DNA of 6,405 bases, taken from assembly GCA_003647765.1 (NCBI GenBank), contig QMNM01000091.1, forward strand, positions 1-6,405, given 5' to 3'. Positions 6,297-6,405 of this stretch are shown piece by piece (the stretch's first letter is position 1; each line of letters opens with the position of its first letter). A program made the translations under genes and the position numbers. Origin of the DNA: Candidatus Cloacimonadota bacterium. GTDB taxonomy: Bacteria > Cloacimonadota > Cloacimonadia > JGIOTU-2 > B8-G9. A model generated the notes under the pieces. That model did no database searches. It had not been told where the DNA came from and saw only the letters and a list, made by a program, of their open reading frames with translations.

Positions 6297-6399
6297 AGAC
6301 GCGAACTTATACGAACTATACGAACTTACGCGAATTTCTTTTATCCATTTTATAAATTTTTTGCGATGAGTTTATAAAGTTAGCGTTTGGTTCGCGTCT
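6297..6399. repeat. CGAA-periodic direct repeats with 10-bp inverted ends upstream of xseA
   Basis: A perfect 10-bp inverted repeat, AGACGCGAAC (6297-6306) and GTTCGCGTCT (6390-6399), encloses the region. Next to its left arm are near-tandem units ACGCGAACTTA, TACGAACTA, TACGAACTTA and CGCGAAT (6299-6335), with CGAA recurring at 6302, 6312, 6321 and 6331, that is at 10, 9 and 10 bases. On the minus strand these units contain TATAGT and TATAAG, which resemble -10 boxes for xseA but lack a matching -35. The block could be a dispersed repeat, a regulator-binding array or both. The remaining bases between about 6336 and 6389 are AT-rich with nothing I recognise. No gene covers 6273-6405. Confidence 0.5.
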
Positions 6400-6405
6400 A
6401 ATCTC

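Noticed and set aside
6297-6399. CRISPR array
   Set aside because: The units are 9-11 bases, nearly contiguous, with no spacers of regular length, and no cas genes are present.

Overview
The window is AT-rich chromosomal DNA (about one third G+C by eye) from a bacterium. It holds five protein-coding genes and no RNA genes, CRISPR arrays or transposases that I can see. Two neighbouring proteins have Sec-type signal peptides and belong to a transglutaminase-like family with a GA(C/A)EP motif, which I associate from memory with Bacteroidota and related FCB-group lineages such as Cloacimonadota. With the dispersed-repeat-like intergenic DNA, this suggests an AT-rich member of, or neighbour to, that group. 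No marker gene proves it.

Layout, left to right. Positions 1-111 carry a low-complexity CTCTGTG-type repeat. Positions 112-1353 (minus) encode a two-transmembrane potassium channel with a cytosolic RCK domain. A short divergent intergenic region with a good plus-strand promoter separates it from a glyoxalase II-like metallo-beta-lactamase-fold hydrolase (1468-2127, plus). The hydrolase converges with, and overlaps by 29 bp, a two-gene minus-strand operon. Its first gene (3574-4683) is an exported transglutaminase-like protein with Cys, His and Glu catalytic-type residues. Its second gene (2099-3583) is a longer paralogue in which the Cys is Asp and the His is lost, with an added thioredoxin-like C-terminal region. 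The operon leader (4684-4859) holds a palindrome next to the ribosome binding site and a small structured repeat that also covers the stop codon of the next gene. Positions 4860-6272 (minus) encode the large subunit of exodeoxyribonuclease VII (xseA), preceded by a second repeat-like region (6297-6399) built of CGAA units about one helical turn apart.

Functional links. The two transglutaminase-like proteins are probably translated together and act outside the cytoplasm, perhaps as an active enzyme with a non-catalytic partner. The divergent potassium channel and glyoxalase II-like hydrolase recall the known link between potassium efflux and electrophile detoxification in other bacteria, but this is only a hypothesis. 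xseA is a housekeeping DNA repair gene that here lacks an adjacent xseB. The most unusual material is the active/degenerate transglutaminase pair and the three intergenic repeat-like elements. I found no clear sign of a defence system or mobile element.
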